Assembly (NCBI GenBank): GCA_902623005.1
Contig: CACNSC010000006.1
Coordinates: forward strand, 31,172-95,171
Direction of reading: 5' to 3'
Length of the DNA stretch: 64,000 nucleotides
Source of the DNA: an uncultured Coxiella sp.
GTDB taxonomy: Bacteria > Pseudomonadota > Gammaproteobacteria > Coxiellales > Coxiellaceae
Position numbers and translations under genes: made by a program. Shown piece by piece: positions 37,069 through 46,200 of this stretch; position 1 is the first letter of the stretch, and the number at the start of each line of letters is the position of its first letter. The notes under the pieces are model-generated. The model was not told the origin of the DNA and did not search any database. It saw only the letters and a program-made list of their open reading frames with translations.

Positions 37069-37528
37069 AAGCTGCGATCAAGACACTATCACAGGTGATG
37101 ATCGACACCATGATGACTGCAGTATATTGCCTGCAATTGCAGCATTAGATTTAAAAGCCGTGAATGCTTATCTATGCAGTGAGAGTTATGCACTAACTCC
37201 CTGGAAACAAGCTGATATTTTGGTGCTAGAACGAATCTACCGCCGATTTCTGCACCTCTTAGTCACCCAAAAAGGTGTCACATTAACGCCTTCTCGCTGT
37301 ATCGACGAATATTGGCATGCTCATATCCTTCACACCAAAAGGTATGTTGAAGACTGCCAAGCTATCGCCGGACGTTATTTGCATCATCACCCTGATAACC
37401 CATTGAGCCCTGATCAAGAGACTTTAAGCCAAGGGTTCGATCGCACCTGCCAACTTTACCAACAGATCTTTCATGAACCACTACAGGTATTTGTAGAGGA
37501 CAAGCCAACTGCGCATAATCAGCAATAG
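37037..37528 (+). CDS. GRDP-like (glycine-rich-domain-containing-type) protein, 163 aa
   Basis: The start is either ATG 37037 or ATG 37061. The latter overlaps the peptide stop by 8 bases and has no ribosome site of its own, as expected for coupled translation. The core motif CIDEYWHAHILHTKRYVEDC (near residue 88) matches the GRDP-like domain pattern D-x2-WH-x-HI-x2-T-x2-Y-x2-DC, followed by GRYLHHHPD and a DRTCQLYQQIF helix. The many His/Cys/Asp residues suggest metal binding. The biochemical role of this domain in bacteria is not established as far as I know. Its partner peptide and divergent TonB receptor hint at peptide or metal handling. Confidence 0.75.
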   Translation: MVDAVVSAMAESCDQDTITGDDRHHDDCSILPAIAALDLKAVNAYLCSESYALTPWKQADILVLERIYRRFLHLLVTQKGVTLTPSRCIDEYWHAHILHTKRYVEDCQAIAGRYLHHHPDNPLSPDQETLSQGFDRTCQLYQQIFHEPLQVFVEDKPTAHNQQ

Positions 37529-37728
37529 CATTACCTCATGATCTCAACAGTTGTGTAACTCAACGAAAAAATCCAAGAGCTAGCAACTTTCCATTATTTT
37601 TCATTTGCTTAAGTTCTATATATCATAATTCGCATGAATCTACTGTCTCGATTTACTATAATTAATAAAAAATAGGTACTGATCAATGAGAATTTCATTC
37701 ATCCTACCTACTAATCATTTTTCCCCCA

Positions 37729-38292
37729 TTGATCATATCCTTTTGTCAATATGCTTTATCAAACGATCAACTATTTAAGATGGAGTCAATTGGAAATACG
37801 TCAAATGACGACTCTCTTGAGGCAACTTCATCTTCTTATCAAGATGGCATGAATCAAGTGACATCACTGGTTTTCTTAAATTCAAAACTTGATCAGTGTG
37901 CATTACATCATAATTGCCTGACGACTAAAGCCGTTAACTGGACACAGCAAGAAAAATACTTGGCAATTGGTTACAGGACTGGAGGCAATTTCACACCCTG
38001 CAATAGAAATAATAAACAAAGTAAAAAAATAGCAAGCTTTGAAGATGGCAAAGCCGGCAGATTTGCCGATAAAGTTCCTATAATAGTCCCAGCGGATATG
38101 ATTGAAAAAAGCAATTGCACAAAAAAGTTATTTAAACAGAACATGAATAACTTTGAGATTAGAGTCTATAACCAACCAGGGATTGGCAACCCATTTTGCA
38201 GCGCGAAAATTAAAGCTAACAATCTACCTGCAGCAATATCGCTTATTATCATAAACAGGGAAAATAAAGATAGAAAATGCCTAAGCTTCTGA
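37729..38292 (+). CDS. Cys-containing accessory protein, 5' end uncertain (possible frameshift), 187 aa or longer
   Basis: As annotated it starts at a TTG with no ribosome site. The in-frame codons upstream would encode a hydrophobic stretch (YLLIIFPPLIISFCQYAL) that reads like a signal peptide but has no start codon. An ATG at 37686, preceded by TAGG, lies in another frame. A one-base change in the T5C5 run at 37718-37727 would join it to this frame. The body has Cys about every 30 residues and no known domain. The C-terminus is KDRKCLSF, formally a CaaX-like end. It overlaps the converging gene by 12 bases. Function unknown. Confidence 0.55.
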   Translation: MIISFCQYALSNDQLFKMESIGNTSNDDSLEATSSSYQDGMNQVTSLVFLNSKLDQCALHHNCLTTKAVNWTQQEKYLAIGYRTGGNFTPCNRNNKQSKKIASFEDGKAGRFADKVPIIVPADMIEKSNCTKKLFKQNMNNFEIRVYNQPGIGNPFCSAKIKANNLPAAISLIIINRENKDRKCLSF

Positions 38293-39594
38293 AGTCTTTG
38301 TATTTGGCAAGCGAGCTTCATCACGACAGTGATTTGAACCCACCGCATAACTGCAACAAATGGATTGATACATTGCTTTAAGAAACTCTACTGCCTCTGG
38401 ATCTTTCTCTGCTTCAATCATCCAATTAATAAACTCGGTATCAGCCAAATGATCCAAAAAACCATCGATGGCTCTTTGTGGCATTATTGCAGTTGAAACG
38501 GGCTCGATAGTTTCTGTAGCATAAGCCAGGATTAAGTCCATTAAAGCTGAACGGTACCAGTCATCCGCTCGTGAGCGATGAACCGCAAGGCCAGGATCAC
38601 CGGTGAAATTTAATGATTCTAACGCTCTAAGGGTGTGCTCAACCGAAGACTTAATCGGTACAAATAAAGACAGCGAGAAATCAATGCTTGAGATCATTTC
38701 ACAGCAAGCACTGACTTCCTCACGCATCTTTTGGTAACGAAGAGCATATTCTTGATAATAAGGTGATAAAGTGATAGGCAAATGAATTTTACACAACGCG
38801 TTGATAAGTCTCAAAAAGCCATCAGCGAATGCCTGATGATGATGCCGATAAAATTGATTGATTTTTTCATACATAAAATCTAATAAATTGAGTGTCTCAA
38901 AAATATAATCAATCTCAGATCGATCTAACACAATTTGTGATTCTAACTGACAATGATTTTTTATTACTAGAATTTGCAGACCAATCCGAGCTAATTCAAT
39001 GCGGTCTGATATGCTAAATAATGCATGCTTTTGATCAGAACAACGCTGTTTTATCGCATGATAATCTAAATGAAGCTGATTAATTAACTCGTTGATAACA
39101 TGACGCTCTGTGATCACTGATGGATCAGACCACTGCAGAGTTTGCGTAAATATATTGGCATATATTTTATCAACCAAAGGTGATTCAGGTTGTCGCAAGA
39201 TACTGCTAGATAAGTGAAAACAGTTTTGATAACACCGATCAGATTGTTCACTATTTTTATTCATCAAAACCTGACCATCTAGCGTTTTAACCCCATACCG
39301 ATACCACGATGCTTGCTGATGACTTACCATTATGTCACCCGAATCCACGGGGGACTGCAGCCTCTCTAACAATACAGATGGATACAGACCAGATTGATTT
39401 GCCGTTCCTATAGAGTCGCTAGGTGATCTCGAGGAATATAACCAACATTGTTCATCTGATGAAAAAATAATCTGCTCATAAATCACCATGCCGTCAGCAA
39501 ATTCGACAGCAGCTAACCAACCGCATGGAACAATCTTAAATTGCTGATCAACGATTGCTGGAGGTGTGATTGATGATTTTTTTTTATTACTCAT
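38281..39594 (-). CDS. Unassigned soluble protein, 437 aa
   Basis: ATG at 39594 (MSNKKKSSITPP). The first 100 residues look like beta-rich small-domain sequence (FKIVPCGWLAAVEFADGMVIYEQIIF). The rest is helical (RIGLQILVIKNH; EISSIDFSLSLF-like stretches), with no transmembrane segment or catalytic motif seen. Its composition resembles the other long unassigned genes of the window. It stands alone with about 100 bases upstream to the next gene. Confidence 0.7.
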   Translation of the reverse strand: MSNKKKSSITPPAIVDQQFKIVPCGWLAAVEFADGMVIYEQIIFSSDEQCWLYSSRSPSDSIGTANQSGLYPSVLLERLQSPVDSGDIMVSHQQASWYRYGVKTLDGQVLMNKNSEQSDRCYQNCFHLSSSILRQPESPLVDKIYANIFTQTLQWSDPSVITERHVINELINQLHLDYHAIKQRCSDQKHALFSISDRIELARIGLQILVIKNHCQLESQIVLDRSEIDYIFETLNLLDFMYEKINQFYRHHHQAFADGFLRLINALCKIHLPITLSPYYQEYALRYQKMREEVSACCEMISSIDFSLSLFVPIKSSVEHTLRALESLNFTGDPGLAVHRSRADDWYRSALMDLILAYATETIEPVSTAIMPQRAIDGFLDHLADTEFINWMIEAEKDPEAVEFLKAMYQSICCSYAVGSNHCRDEARLPNTKTSEA

Positions 39595-39692
39595 GTCGAT
39601 TTGGCGGTTTATAGAGATAAGAAGACGACAATATACTAAAAATAGTTAAAAAAAATTAAACCCATGAGCGAAAATATGTGAATAATGCCTAT

Positions 39693-40967
39693 TTAATCTT
39701 GCTTTAAGCGCGTCATGTACTTCGTGGACTTGCAAAAGGTTTCTTTGATAAAGCACGAACTTATTATCAAACCTAAAACAATCATCGCAATAATCACCCA
39801 AAAAGCCTGGTGATAATCGGATAGCTGAGGCGTGCTGGCATGGCTTATTCGGTGCAGTAAAAAACCGATAAATGGCGCAAAGAACGAAGCAAAAAAGAAC
39901 ATCATGGCATTATTCAGACCCAAACCGGCTGCCAAATAATTATTATTACATTGCTCAGCCATGATTGCGAAAGCAACACTTTGACCGGTAGTTCCGATTC
40001 CAAGGCAAAAGAAAGCTATGAAATACCAAAAAGATGTAAGCGGTAAGTAAAAAATACATAAAGCAGAGACGAGCCCAATGGAGGCAGTTCCAATCAAAGT
40101 TAAAGTTCGATTTTTTATTCTGTCTGAGATGATTCCTACAATGGGGCAACTAATAGCAAAACCCAACCACGCAATGGTAATCATAAATGAAGAGGAAGTG
40201 GCAGATATACCATTGAGCTGCAAAAAACTTATTCCCGCATTCTCCGACAGATAATCGATTACAAAATAAGTTGAACCTGAGTAAATGGCAATCAACCAAA
40301 CTTGTGGTTGAGAGATTAATGCAAAGACATTACTCATTACCGATTGAGGTGTTTTTAATATGATCATCGATTCTGAAGATGATTGATTATTCCGCACGAA
40401 AATCAAGACACATCCGGCAATGATCAAGCCGACAATGCTGCAATACAAAAATAAAGAACGCCACGAAAGTTGCAATTCGTGAACTAAACTCAGCAATGGG
40501 CCTGCTGCTATCATAGGACCTAGCGTACCGATAAACTGTGATAACCCAATAAAGAAAGCAATGTATTTGTGAGGCAGCCAATCATAAACAGCGACAAGCA
40601 CACAGACAAAACCAAAGGATGAACCTAATCCCATCAACATACGCATCACTAGAGCAGTATTGAAGTGTTGACTGATTGAAAACCCAAACACAGACAATGA
40701 ACAGATGATCACCGCACTAGCTAAGGTAGCTTTGAGCCCAAATCGATCAACCAAAAACCCAACTGGCAACTGCATTGCACCATAAATCAGCTGATATGAC
40801 GTAGTACTGAGCAATGCAAAAGAGACAATAGTAATATTGAGAGCGGCGATTATATCCGACTCAAAGGTTCCCAAAACCGTTCGTAATAAAAATTCATAGG
40901 TAAAGAAAATGGCACAAATTAACCATATAAAAAGACCTTTGATAGGAAGCTTGGAATTTACTGACAT
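39693..40967 (-). CDS. MFS transporter, 424 aa
   Basis: I place the start at the ATG at 40967 (MSVNSKLPIKGLF), 7 bases after the stop of the upstream gene; the longer frame uses a TTG inside that gene. Twelve membrane segments are visible, with the MFS loop 2-3 motif (PVGFLVDRFGLKATL) and the motif RMLMGLGSSFGFV of segment 4. It is probably a proton symporter for an organic anion or amino acid derivative. Its tight linkage with the M14-fold protein upstream suggests that both deal with the same compound. Confidence 0.85.
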   Translation of the reverse strand: MSVNSKLPIKGLFIWLICAIFFTYEFLLRTVLGTFESDIIAALNITIVSFALLSTTSYQLIYGAMQLPVGFLVDRFGLKATLASAVIICSLSVFGFSISQHFNTALVMRMLMGLGSSFGFVCVLVAVYDWLPHKYIAFFIGLSQFIGTLGPMIAAGPLLSLVHELQLSWRSLFLYCSIVGLIIAGCVLIFVRNNQSSSESMIILKTPQSVMSNVFALISQPQVWLIAIYSGSTYFVIDYLSENAGISFLQLNGISATSSSFMITIAWLGFAISCPIVGIISDRIKNRTLTLIGTASIGLVSALCIFYLPLTSFWYFIAFFCLGIGTTGQSVAFAIMAEQCNNNYLAAGLGLNNAMMFFFASFFAPFIGFLLHRISHASTPQLSDYHQAFWVIIAMIVLGLIISSCFIKETFCKSTKYMTRLKQD

Positions 40968-40974
40968 AGTTACG

Positions 40975-41991
40975 TTAGGAGTCAAGCTCAGGCTTTTGCT
41001 CTTCCCACTCCTCTATCACTGAACCCGCTTTTGCATTATCAATAAATGATACGATTTTAAATATTGATTCACCTTCTTGAATCAACGGCGAACGATTAAC
41101 ACCGACAATAATACCACTGCATTGAGACTTGATTTTTATGGACGTGGCTTTTCCAAATGGATCATTCAAAGTACCTAAATGATCACCTGCTTTAACATGA
41201 TCACCTAAAGACACATCACTGTATAGAAGACCTGATGCATGTGCAGTTAACCAGTCCTCATCTTTAGAAAAAACAGGATGCACTCCATTTGTCAATGAAT
41301 CTTGCAATAAACCTAATTTCCGCATGACATTTTTTGAACCATCTATGCCTATTTGTATCGCAGCAGCATCAAAGCGCTGCGCCTCACCTGCCTCATAGAC
41401 CAACAAAGGAATCTGTAAATTTTCAATGGTTTTACGCAAGGTATTTTTTTGAGTTTCAACTTCAGTAATTACCGGCGCTTGGAACACCTTAGCGATTTTC
41501 TTTTGCTCAGCTTCATCAAAACTGCAGTAGACTTGAGGTAATATCTCATGATTAACACTACCGGTTAGGTATTCAATGCAATAATCCGCATGCTTGATTA
41601 GGTTTTCTGTAACGATATGAGCAATACGCTCACCAAAACTCCCTTCAGAATCTCCTGGAAAACAATTTTCTAATGCTACACCGGAAGGAGTAACCTTAGG
41701 ATAATGAATTAATCCGTAAACATTAAGTACGGGTACCATAATGAGTGTACCCTCAAGCTGATTGACGTTAATCTGATCATAGAGCTGATTAATAATTTCC
41801 ATGCCATTGAGGTCATTGCCTTTTAAGACTGAAAAAAGTAGTAGGCACGGCCCCTCTTTTTTACCGTTGACAATTTTAATTGGCATGTACATAGGAGAAC
41901 AAGAATACTGTTCAGGTAGTGGTAGCGCTAATGTCGCTTTTTCACCAGGTTTAATTTGAGCATCGTATATTCTAAAGGTATTGTTTTTCAT
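40975..41991 (-). CDS. Succinylglutamate desuccinylase/aspartoacylase-fold protein lacking zinc ligands, 338 aa
   Basis: The fold is recognisable. GPCLLLFSVLKGNDLNG corresponds to the family's HGxE region, GTLIMVPVLNVYG and CFPGDSEGSFGERIAH follow, and the C-terminal domain is lipoyl-like (YSDVSLGDHVKAGDHLG). The usual zinc ligands are replaced: His of HG by Lys, its Glu by Asp, and the His of the DLH motif by Leu (CIEYLTG). The Asn-Arg substrate motif reads ALEN. Only the general-base Glu (VYEAG) remains. It is probably a binding or regulatory pseudo-enzyme. It forms a pair with the MFS permease. Confidence 0.82.
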   Translation of the reverse strand: MKNNTFRIYDAQIKPGEKATLALPLPEQYSCSPMYMPIKIVNGKKEGPCLLLFSVLKGNDLNGMEIINQLYDQINVNQLEGTLIMVPVLNVYGLIHYPKVTPSGVALENCFPGDSEGSFGERIAHIVTENLIKHADYCIEYLTGSVNHEILPQVYCSFDEAEQKKIAKVFQAPVITEVETQKNTLRKTIENLQIPLLVYEAGEAQRFDAAAIQIGIDGSKNVMRKLGLLQDSLTNGVHPVFSKDEDWLTAHASGLLYSDVSLGDHVKAGDHLGTLNDPFGKATSIKIKSQCSGIIVGVNRSPLIQEGESIFKIVSFIDNAKAGSVIEEWEEQKPELDS

Positions 41992-42121
41992 TAGAGACTG
42001 ATTATTTCCAAAAAAATTATATTCAGTCTAACACACTATCGTTGATTGTTATAATGAGGTAAAAATGCACAAGGAATTGACTCTATCACAACCAAGGAAG
42101 ATCAATTCGCTTTAAATAGAT

Positions 42122-42895
42122 TTATGTTTTTGGTTTTTTCCATGGACAAAAACGCGGCGTGGAGTCGATATAAGCCTGATAAGCATCACCACGACTCTTC
42201 AAAGATTTTTTCTCTGTAATTGGAATAGTAATTTTAACCATAATCCAATGAATCACGATAGGAGAAATAACACTAAAAATTGAGCTCATTGCACTGATTG
42301 ACAAACAAGATAAACAAAAGAACACCCAGATATTACCTTCAAAAAAACAATTTGGATGGCGACACCATGTCCAAAACCCAACCTGACAAACACCTTTACT
42401 ATGGGATTGCTGAAAACGATACAATTGACGATCAGAAATCCACTCCGAGAGAATCAAAGCTACAATAGTGGCTAAAATAACCACCCTAACCACATTGAAA
42501 TCATTGACTAATGGTACCCAGTAAAATGGCAAAGCGATTAGCAGCGCAAGTACTGCTTGTAATTGATAATGTAAAAAGAAGCCCCATATTTTTGAGCCAG
42601 ACCATTGAGAACTGATCGCATCATAGCGAGTGTCTTCTATCCCAGTAAGAATTCGAGTGGCAAAAAGAAAAATCGCTAGCCGAAGCCCCCAAAATGCCAG
42701 TAATAGAAGCACGTAACTGCTATACACAGTAACTGGATGACTAAGGGCCAAGACAAAACCTGCAATCATAATGACAAGAGACCAAGCGATATCAACTACA
42801 AATGCTTTTTTTGTGATGCAATAGGCAACCCACGCAATAACCATAACGATAGCGGCACTCACCCAGGCATAAAATAACGCACTGAAAAACATCAT
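42122..42895 (-). CDS. DUF1295 / steroid 5-alpha-reductase-like membrane protein, 257 aa
   Basis: Six or seven membrane segments are visible. The C-terminal half carries the family pattern: WISDRQLYRFQ, then GFWTWCRHPNCFFEGNIWVFF, and near the end ITEKKSLKSRGDAYQAY and RFCPW. DUF1295 proteins are membrane enzymes predicted to use NADPH or to modify isoprenoid/steroid-like lipids. The RHPN motif is intact, with Cys in place of the usual Tyr. It stands alone upstream of the M14/MFS pair with a 130-base gap. Confidence 0.85.
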   Translation of the reverse strand: MMFFSALFYAWVSAAIVMVIAWVAYCITKKAFVVDIAWSLVIMIAGFVLALSHPVTVYSSYVLLLLAFWGLRLAIFLFATRILTGIEDTRYDAISSQWSGSKIWGFFLHYQLQAVLALLIALPFYWVPLVNDFNVVRVVILATIVALILSEWISDRQLYRFQQSHSKGVCQVGFWTWCRHPNCFFEGNIWVFFCLSCLSISAMSSIFSVISPIVIHWIMVKITIPITEKKSLKSRGDAYQAYIDSTPRFCPWKKPKT

Positions 42896-43818
42896 GATTA
42901 AACCCCAATGTCAGATTTGCAAATTTGATCAATACATCATAGTAATATAAAAAAAGGTAATTTTAAATGGAATTGCGCATGTAACGTTAGTGCTAATTTC
43001 TTGTGTCCCTTCTGAAGGGGATGTATCTAAAAAAAGAACTTATTACAGACTAAGATTCGCTGTCATCTTAGAAGAATCACACGACTAATCTTTACTCGCA
43101 TTATTCTTAAACTTTTATTCTAAATAAAAAAGTGATGTAACGTGATGAGATACGTAATACACGTGGAGCTTAACATCATCTCCCGTTTAGCATGGAAGGC
43201 GTCTGTAGCTGTAGCTTTATCTTCACTGTATGAGCCATTGATCGCTTACTGCGATCTAAATAATCCCATCTAATGTGTTTATTCTATGACAGCATATTTT
43301 TTTTTACGTTTTGACAAACTGGTTTGGCCGTTGTCGTGAAGATAAAAAAGGTTATTCACCACAGTGGATCTGGAGAAAAGAATGCTGCATGACTGGCGTG
43401 ATGGATTGATGAAGACTTGATCACATTGACTTTATGAACTACTGAAAGCATTTGACACAATCACACTACCTAACAACAAGTCGCTATAGGCGATTTTAAA
43501 ATCTTTTTTTATATTTACGATGGGATTTAACTTTCAGACAAATAAGTTTATCAGATATAATACTAGGTTTACCGAAGTTACCATAAATCGCTAAAAATCT
43601 TTTTCACTTAGATCAAACGATAATTCGCTATAGGTTAGCCATTCAATTGAAGAGAACTTAGTTTCTTCATCAGCAATATGATTAGACGTTTATCTTCATG
43701 TAATTCGGCAAACATCTACTACTGGTATACACAAATTAAGAGCTCGCACATCGGAAAAAAATCGTGACAAGCAAGATGTTTTATAATCTACGATGAATCA
43801 CAATAATTAACACAAGCA
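42896..43818. other. Gene-poor stretch of about 920 bases
   Basis: No convincing gene is seen on either strand. The longest plausible small frame is 43145-43273 (+), 42 codons, without a good ribosome site. A 10-base sequence TCGCTATAGG occurs twice (near 43481 and 43626). Sequence around 43320-43410 reads as a short coding-like fragment with a stop, perhaps a gene remnant, but no family was recognised. It has no tRNA and no insertion-sequence ends that I can identify. Confidence 0.4.
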
Positions 43819-44019
43819 TTAACTGACAAAAGGACATTTCCCAGCCTCGTTCGTCGATCTATTTTGATGTGATTGAACACAACCTGCTATCAAATATAGC
43901 GTAATCAGAGAAGCAGAGATGCCAGCACAGACCATCGAGTACAGCATCAAATAATCGCCAACTGCGCGATACCCAGGATCACTCAAACTTGAATCAAAAA
44001 AACCAAAAGAACCAGCCAT
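43819..44019 (-). CDS. Small single-pass membrane protein, 66 aa
   Basis: ATG at 44019 opens MAGSFGFFDSSLSDPGYR, followed by one hydrophobic segment (residues 23-47, VGDYLMLYSMVCAGISASLI and onward) and a polar tail. The ribosome site is weak. Other small one-segment proteins occur nearby (45337-45627, 50742-51026). Unknown function; coding status uncertain. Confidence 0.45.
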   Translation of the reverse strand: MAGSFGFFDSSLSDPGYRAVGDYLMLYSMVCAGISASLITLYLIAGCVQSHQNRSTNEAGKCPFVS

Positions 44020-44229
44020 GAAAACACTACCATGAAATTAGGTGTTGCAGACTAGTACATTAGATCGATAATTTGCAAATATACAGATACAAACACACTG
44101 GATTAATTCTTGCTTAATCCAAAAATGTTTATTTTATAGACAAACAACCATTTAAATCTAGTAGAGTGCGGTTTTATTGACTCTGCTGTGAGATTTTAAG
44201 ATTGAATTAATAATTATCAGGTAGGATCT

Positions 44230-45303
44230 GTGACTCTTTTGCTTCCATCGTTTAGCCATATGAGAAACCAGAGCAGACCACAAGAATCCTTTCGACGATT
44301 TGAGATCGATAACATCCCTCTTGGTCACCTGCCACCACCCGTGTTGGCATTAATCAACCTAGCACACATACAACGCCAATTATCCTTTGGATTTAAGAAT
44401 TATTGCATACGAGCATACCATCAATTTCCATTCACCATAAACACCGTCAGTCAGCTTGAACAAAAAGTAACTAACTCTAAAGATGAATCAGCTAATAAAG
44501 CACAACAATATAATTTACTTCAGTTCATACTAAGATCAACCGGATATCTCATACGAGAAAAAATTACCAAGCACAATGAATTGACCTCATACATCCCATT
44601 AACACTTTTAAAAATGATCCTTGATGAAAATAATCAAACAGAGGCCCTATTTAGAAGTTTTAACTTACTTAAAAGCGTCAAAGGTAAATCAGAGAGTACC
44701 CATGTTGATTTTCGCTATAGTAAAGTTATTTCGAAGCTGGTTTATTGCTTGCGCTTCAATCAAAAGAAAATCAGAGTTTTGATCAATCACCGCCTAAAGC
44801 CCGGAGAAGGTAAATGCTTTAATTTTTCCTCTGGTTCTATCATTGTTCTTTCACCCTACAAATCACTTGAAAAGGAATTAAATCTAACAATTTTATTTTT
44901 TCATGAACTCATGCATGCATTCATTCACGATATTAGAAAACGTGACCACACTCAATCTTTACTAAAATGGCTCAACAACGCGAAGGTAATCATTGATAAA
45001 ATAGATCAGGCGCCAATTAAATCGAAACTCAGGAATACATATTGGTCAAGCATAATGGCATACCATTACAAGACGAATCGAACCGAAGATGTCTTAATTA
45101 GAATGATGGAAAAAGAGCAATTCTTTTCCGAGAATCTGAATGCAGCCATAGATGAAATAGAGCAACCATACCAAAAGCAAATTTGTCGTCTAAGACACTT
45201 CTCATACTTCTTTTTTCGAAAAATCACAGGGAAAAAGCCACTAGATTTCCCATCAGAAAAAGAATTACAGTACAAAACCCTACCCGCTTTTAATATTGCT
45301 TGA
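44230..45303 (+). CDS. Putative HExxH zinc metalloprotease-like protein, 357 aa
   Basis: The GTG start at 44230 has AGG nearby; an ATG ten codons in is an alternative. No signal peptide. A zincin motif HELMH at residues 225-229 sits in a hydrophobic helix (LTILFFHELMHAFIHDI), preceded by a strand with GSIIVLSPY as in gluzincins. A third ligand is not certain. The layout recalls M91-like (NleD-type) effector proteases, but the overall match is weak. The rest is basic and helical. It stands alone with about 200 gene-free bases upstream. The metalloprotease reading is inference from the motif and its helix. Confidence 0.7.
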   Translation: MTLLLPSFSHMRNQSRPQESFRRFEIDNIPLGHLPPPVLALINLAHIQRQLSFGFKNYCIRAYHQFPFTINTVSQLEQKVTNSKDESANKAQQYNLLQFILRSTGYLIREKITKHNELTSYIPLTLLKMILDENNQTEALFRSFNLLKSVKGKSESTHVDFRYSKVISKLVYCLRFNQKKIRVLINHRLKPGEGKCFNFSSGSIIVLSPYKSLEKELNLTILFFHELMHAFIHDIRKRDHTQSLLKWLNNAKVIIDKIDQAPIKSKLRNTYWSSIMAYHYKTNRTEDVLIRMMEKEQFFSENLNAAIDEIEQPYQKQICRLRHFSYFFFRKITGKKPLDFPSEKELQYKTLPAFNIA

Positions 45304-45336
45304 AATGAACAAACACAGCTTTCGTTGGAACTATAG

Positions 45337-45627
45337 TCATAGCGGTGAAGTGACTTGACTGAGATTATCGAGACTATTTTCATCGATGATTCGAGAAACC
45401 CTGAAAAACTTGCTATAGAAGAATGAGCAAATAAGCGTTGATAGAGCAGCACAGCTAACAAGCCATACCCATGCTGCCGATAAAGATCGCTCATCGTCAT
45501 TGTTTAGATACGATTGCTCACTATAAAAAATACTCGAGTAGTTAAGATAATAGGTCATCTGATCTGTCAAAGAATAATCGGCCATAAGTGTTAGATAGTT
45601 AATCAGCGTTATTAAACAAGATAACAC
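45337..45627 (-). CDS. Small membrane protein, 96 aa
   Basis: A GTG at 45627 has GAGG just upstream; an ATG at 45585 would give 82 residues. There is a hydrophobic segment near residues 50-70 (AAWVWLVSCAALSTLICSFF) with a basic flank (YSKFFRVSR), and a weaker one at the N-terminus. It converges on the HExxH gene. No family recognised. Confidence 0.45.
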   Translation of the reverse strand: MLSCLITLINYLTLMADYSLTDQMTYYLNYSSIFYSEQSYLNNDDERSLSAAWVWLVSCAALSTLICSFFYSKFFRVSRIIDENSLDNLSQVTSPL

Positions 45628-45853
45628 TATACCTCACTTTTACTGCTCATCAAAAACTCAACGCCTGACAAGCCGTTACAATCATAAAATTGTATATTTT
45701 TTAAACCGACCGAGAGTTATTGGGTTTTAAAAATACAAAGATTGTTATAACTAACGATTCGAGAGTTTTTTAAGTTTTGTGAAATAAATCCGGATAATGC
45801 TTCAATTTAGCTTAAGTTTTTGATAATTTAAAAGTGTGTTCGGGAGGGGTACT

Positions 45854-46162
45854 ATGGAAAGTCTCATCATCGGTTGCCTGATTTGCTTCGTTGTCGGCAT
45901 TATTAACGGCGTCTACTTCGCGCTATCCTCGGTTAACTTGACTAAAGTCCATACCTCGTTCACCTTCAGACTGCTACTGGCTTTTGCTGTTATCATTTCA
46001 GTCTCATTACTAATTATTGAAGTATTCTCATTACATACATCAATTCACCTAGCAAAACTATTTTTTATAGCCAGTCACTTTAGCTTATGTTTTCTGGTCT
46101 ACTCGATAAGTTTTTTTAGCTTAAATGCAGTATTTAAAAACTTTAAACTGCAAGAGCAATAA
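45854..46162 (+). CDS. Small three-pass membrane protein, 102 aa
   Basis: The ATG at 45854 is preceded by GGGAGGGG, a strong ribosome site, which decides the start against the longer frame. Three hydrophobic segments lie near residues 4-24, 37-60 and 70-92. No conserved motif is seen. It sits between unrelated genes, converging with the FAD monooxygenase gene. Function unknown. Confidence 0.65.
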   Translation: MESLIIGCLICFVVGIINGVYFALSSVNLTKVHTSFTFRLLLAFAVIISVSLLIIEVFSLHTSIHLAKLFFIASHFSLCFLVYSISFFSLNAVFKNFKLQEQ

Positions 46163-46200
46163 TAACTTGAGCGTTAAGTTCATTCATCACCTATGACAAC

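Noticed and set aside
43001..43020. CCCTTC/GAAGGG inverted repeat as a terminator
   Set aside because: Only one base separates the arms, so no hairpin can form, and no gene ends there.
43145..43273. A 42-codon plus-strand frame as a small gene
   Set aside because: No adequate ribosome site, no motif, and it sits in an otherwise non-coding stretch.
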